Of a stretch of 6,601 nucleotides of DNA, positions 5,667-6,601 are shown one piece after another. The notes under the pieces were generated by a model. It had not been told where the DNA came from. It did no database searches and saw only the letters and a list, made by a program, of their open reading frames with translations. A program made the position numbers and the translations under genes. Where the stretch lies: assembly GCA_043778315.1 (NCBI GenBank), contig JAYWGJ010000199.1, forward strand, positions 1-6,601, written 5' to 3'. Numbering within the stretch: position 1 is the stretch's first letter; each line of letters opens with the position of its first letter. The DNA comes from JBEEMU01 sp043778315. GTDB lineage: Bacteria; Bacteroidota; Bacteroidia; Chitinophagales; Saprospiraceae.

Positions 5667-5696
5667 GGTTACAATAAGAAACTTTTTATACCTTTG
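5664..5696 (+). promoter_or_regulatory. Bacteroidota promoter for nadB
   Basis: TTTG at 5664-5667 and TACCTTTG at 5689-5696 are separated by 21 bases, matching both the -33 (TTTG) and -7 (TAnnTTTG) elements of the Bacteroidota primary sigma factor. Transcription should start near 5703, giving a leader of about 65 bases before the ATG at 5770. The -33 box uses the last T residues of the preceding terminator, so the two signals share bases. Confidence 0.7.
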
Positions 5697-5769
5697 CGCT
5701 GTTATATATTTATCTTTGTTTAGTTTTTAAACTAAGTATCTATAATTAAATTAAAATCAAAAAATCACT

Positions 5770-6601
5770 ATGCCAAAAACAGACGCGCTCGTCATCGGTT
5801 CGGGAATAGCAGGGCTTACTTTCGCTATCAAATTAGCGGAGCTACTACCCAAAAAAAAGATAATGGTACTCACCAAAACCGTTGCGAACAACAGCAACAC
5901 CTCCTACGCGCAAGGCGGAATTGCGGCGGTTTGGGATTGGGAGAAGGATAATTTTGAGAAGCATATTGCCGATACGCACGACGCGGGCGACGGCTTATGC
6001 GACCCCGACGCGGTGAATATAGTAGTGACCGAAGGACCTGACCGCGTCCGCGAACTGATAGACTGGGGGACGCGGTTCGACCAAAACAAAGCGCAGTCCT
6101 TTTACGACCTTGGGCGCGAAGGCGGACATAGCGAAAACCGCATTCTGCACTATAAAGATTTTACGGGCAAAGAGATACAGCGCGCCTTGCTGCAATACGC
6201 GCAGCAGTTGCCAAATATAGAAATACACGAGCATTACTACGCCGTCGACTTGATTACGCAGCACCATAAAGGCTATAATATTACGCGGCTTACGCCCAAT
6301 ATTGAATGTTACGGCGCCTACGTTTTGAATAAGAATACGGGTCGCACCGAAAAAATATTGGCTAAAATCACCTTGGTCGCGACGGGCGGCGCAGGGCAGA
6401 TTTACCGCAACACGACGAACCCGACTATCGCTTCGGGCGACGGTATGGCGATGGTTTACCGCGCCAAAGGTCACGTTCAAAACATGGAATTTGTGCAGTT
6501 TCACCCGACCGCGCTGTACAATCCTGCTGGCGAAAACCCTGATTTTTTGGTTTCGGAAGCGGTGCGCGGCTTCGGCGCGGTACTCAAAACGAACGACGGG
6601 C
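5770..6601 (+). CDS. nadB: L-aspartate oxidase (N-terminal 277 residues, cut by the window end)
   Basis: This flavoenzyme oxidises L-aspartate to iminoaspartate, the first step of de novo NAD synthesis; quinolinate synthase (NadA) then condenses the product with dihydroxyacetone phosphate. It is cytoplasmic. Visible marks are the FAD-binding GSGIAGLT near the N-terminus (G10-x-G12-x-x-G15), the flavin-proximal NTSYAQGGIAAV (43-54), the DTHDAGDGLCD segment (68-78), the catalytic-region REGGHSENRILHYKDFTG (116-133), ATGGAGQIYRNTTNP (204-218), ASGDG and the substrate-site FVQFHPTALY with H245 equivalent to E. coli His244. E117 corresponds to E. coli Glu121 and E263 to Glu260. The PRD arginine (Arg290 in E. 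coli) and His351 lie past the window. The family is usually 520-540 residues, so about half is present. Fumarate reductase/succinate dehydrogenase flavoproteins are related, but the EGGHS.NRILH wording and the short N-terminus favour NadB. The A-rich leader has no Shine-Dalgarno. Confidence 0.93.
   Translation, partial: MPKTDALVIGSGIAGLTFAIKLAELLPKKKIMVLTKTVANNSNTSYAQGGIAAVWDWEKDNFEKHIADTHDAGDGLCDPDAVNIVVTEGPDRVRELIDWGTRFDQNKAQSFYDLGREGGHSENRILHYKDFTGKEIQRALLQYAQQLPNIEIHEHYYAVDLITQHHKGYNITRLTPNIECYGAYVLNKNTGRTEKILAKITLVATGGAGQIYRNTTNPTIASGDGMAMVYRAKGHVQNMEFVQFHPTALYNPAGENPDFLVSEAVRGFGAVLKTNDG

Noticed and set aside
5995..6504. 169-residue open frame on the minus strand inside nadB
   Set aside because: It is antisense to a clear NadB sequence with conserved motifs and has no recognisable features of its own.
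1..6601. A novel multi-gene system (defence, secretion, biosynthetic cluster)
   Set aside because: Gene orientations alternate, each gene has its own spacer or terminator, and the products share no pathway. I found no evidence for a coordinated new system.

Overview
The window looks like a chromosomal segment of a Bacteroidota bacterium, probably from the Chitinophagaceae/Sphingobacteriia side of the phylum. Four things point there: a DUF4294-type secreted protein, lipoproteins with short signal peptides ending in a lipobox Cys, promoters matching the Bacteroidota sigma factor consensus (TAnnTTTG) with no clear Shine-Dalgarno sequences, and G/C-rich dispersed palindromic repeats between genes. 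Coding DNA is rich in GCG/CG dinucleotides, whereas the spacers are strongly A/T rich.

Layout. 1-175 (minus): 5' part of a lipoprotein gene, possibly DUF4340-like. 176-472: divergent spacer with a canonical promoter for the minus-strand lipoprotein, a palindrome at its start point and a pair of 9-bp direct repeats. 473-1126 (plus): secreted DUF4294-family protein. 1127-1413: convergent spacer holding a 215-bp element bounded by inverted repeats with three copies of a hairpin motif, then a strong bidirectional terminator. 1414-4407 (minus): 997-residue secreted protein with two amidohydrolase domains, the first without its metal-binding HxH. 4408-4726: divergent spacer with a second inverted-repeat structure enclosing a G/C-rich palindromic repeat. 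4727-5596 (plus): lipoprotein of a family I recognise only as a Bacteroidota hypothetical. 5597-5769: terminator with a UACG tetraloop, its T-tract overlapping the -33 box of a well-formed promoter. 5770-6601 (plus, cut by the window end): L-aspartate oxidase, nadB.

The genes do not form an operon. Orientations alternate (minus, plus, minus, plus, plus), and the last two genes are separated by a terminator and a new promoter. Three or four products are exported or envelope proteins and one is a cytoplasmic NAD-biosynthesis enzyme, so no shared pathway is evident. I see no phage, CRISPR, toxin-antitoxin, defence or secretion system, no tRNA or rRNA, and no insertion sequence with a transposase. 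The most unusual content is the non-coding repeat structure in the spacers, not a new protein system.
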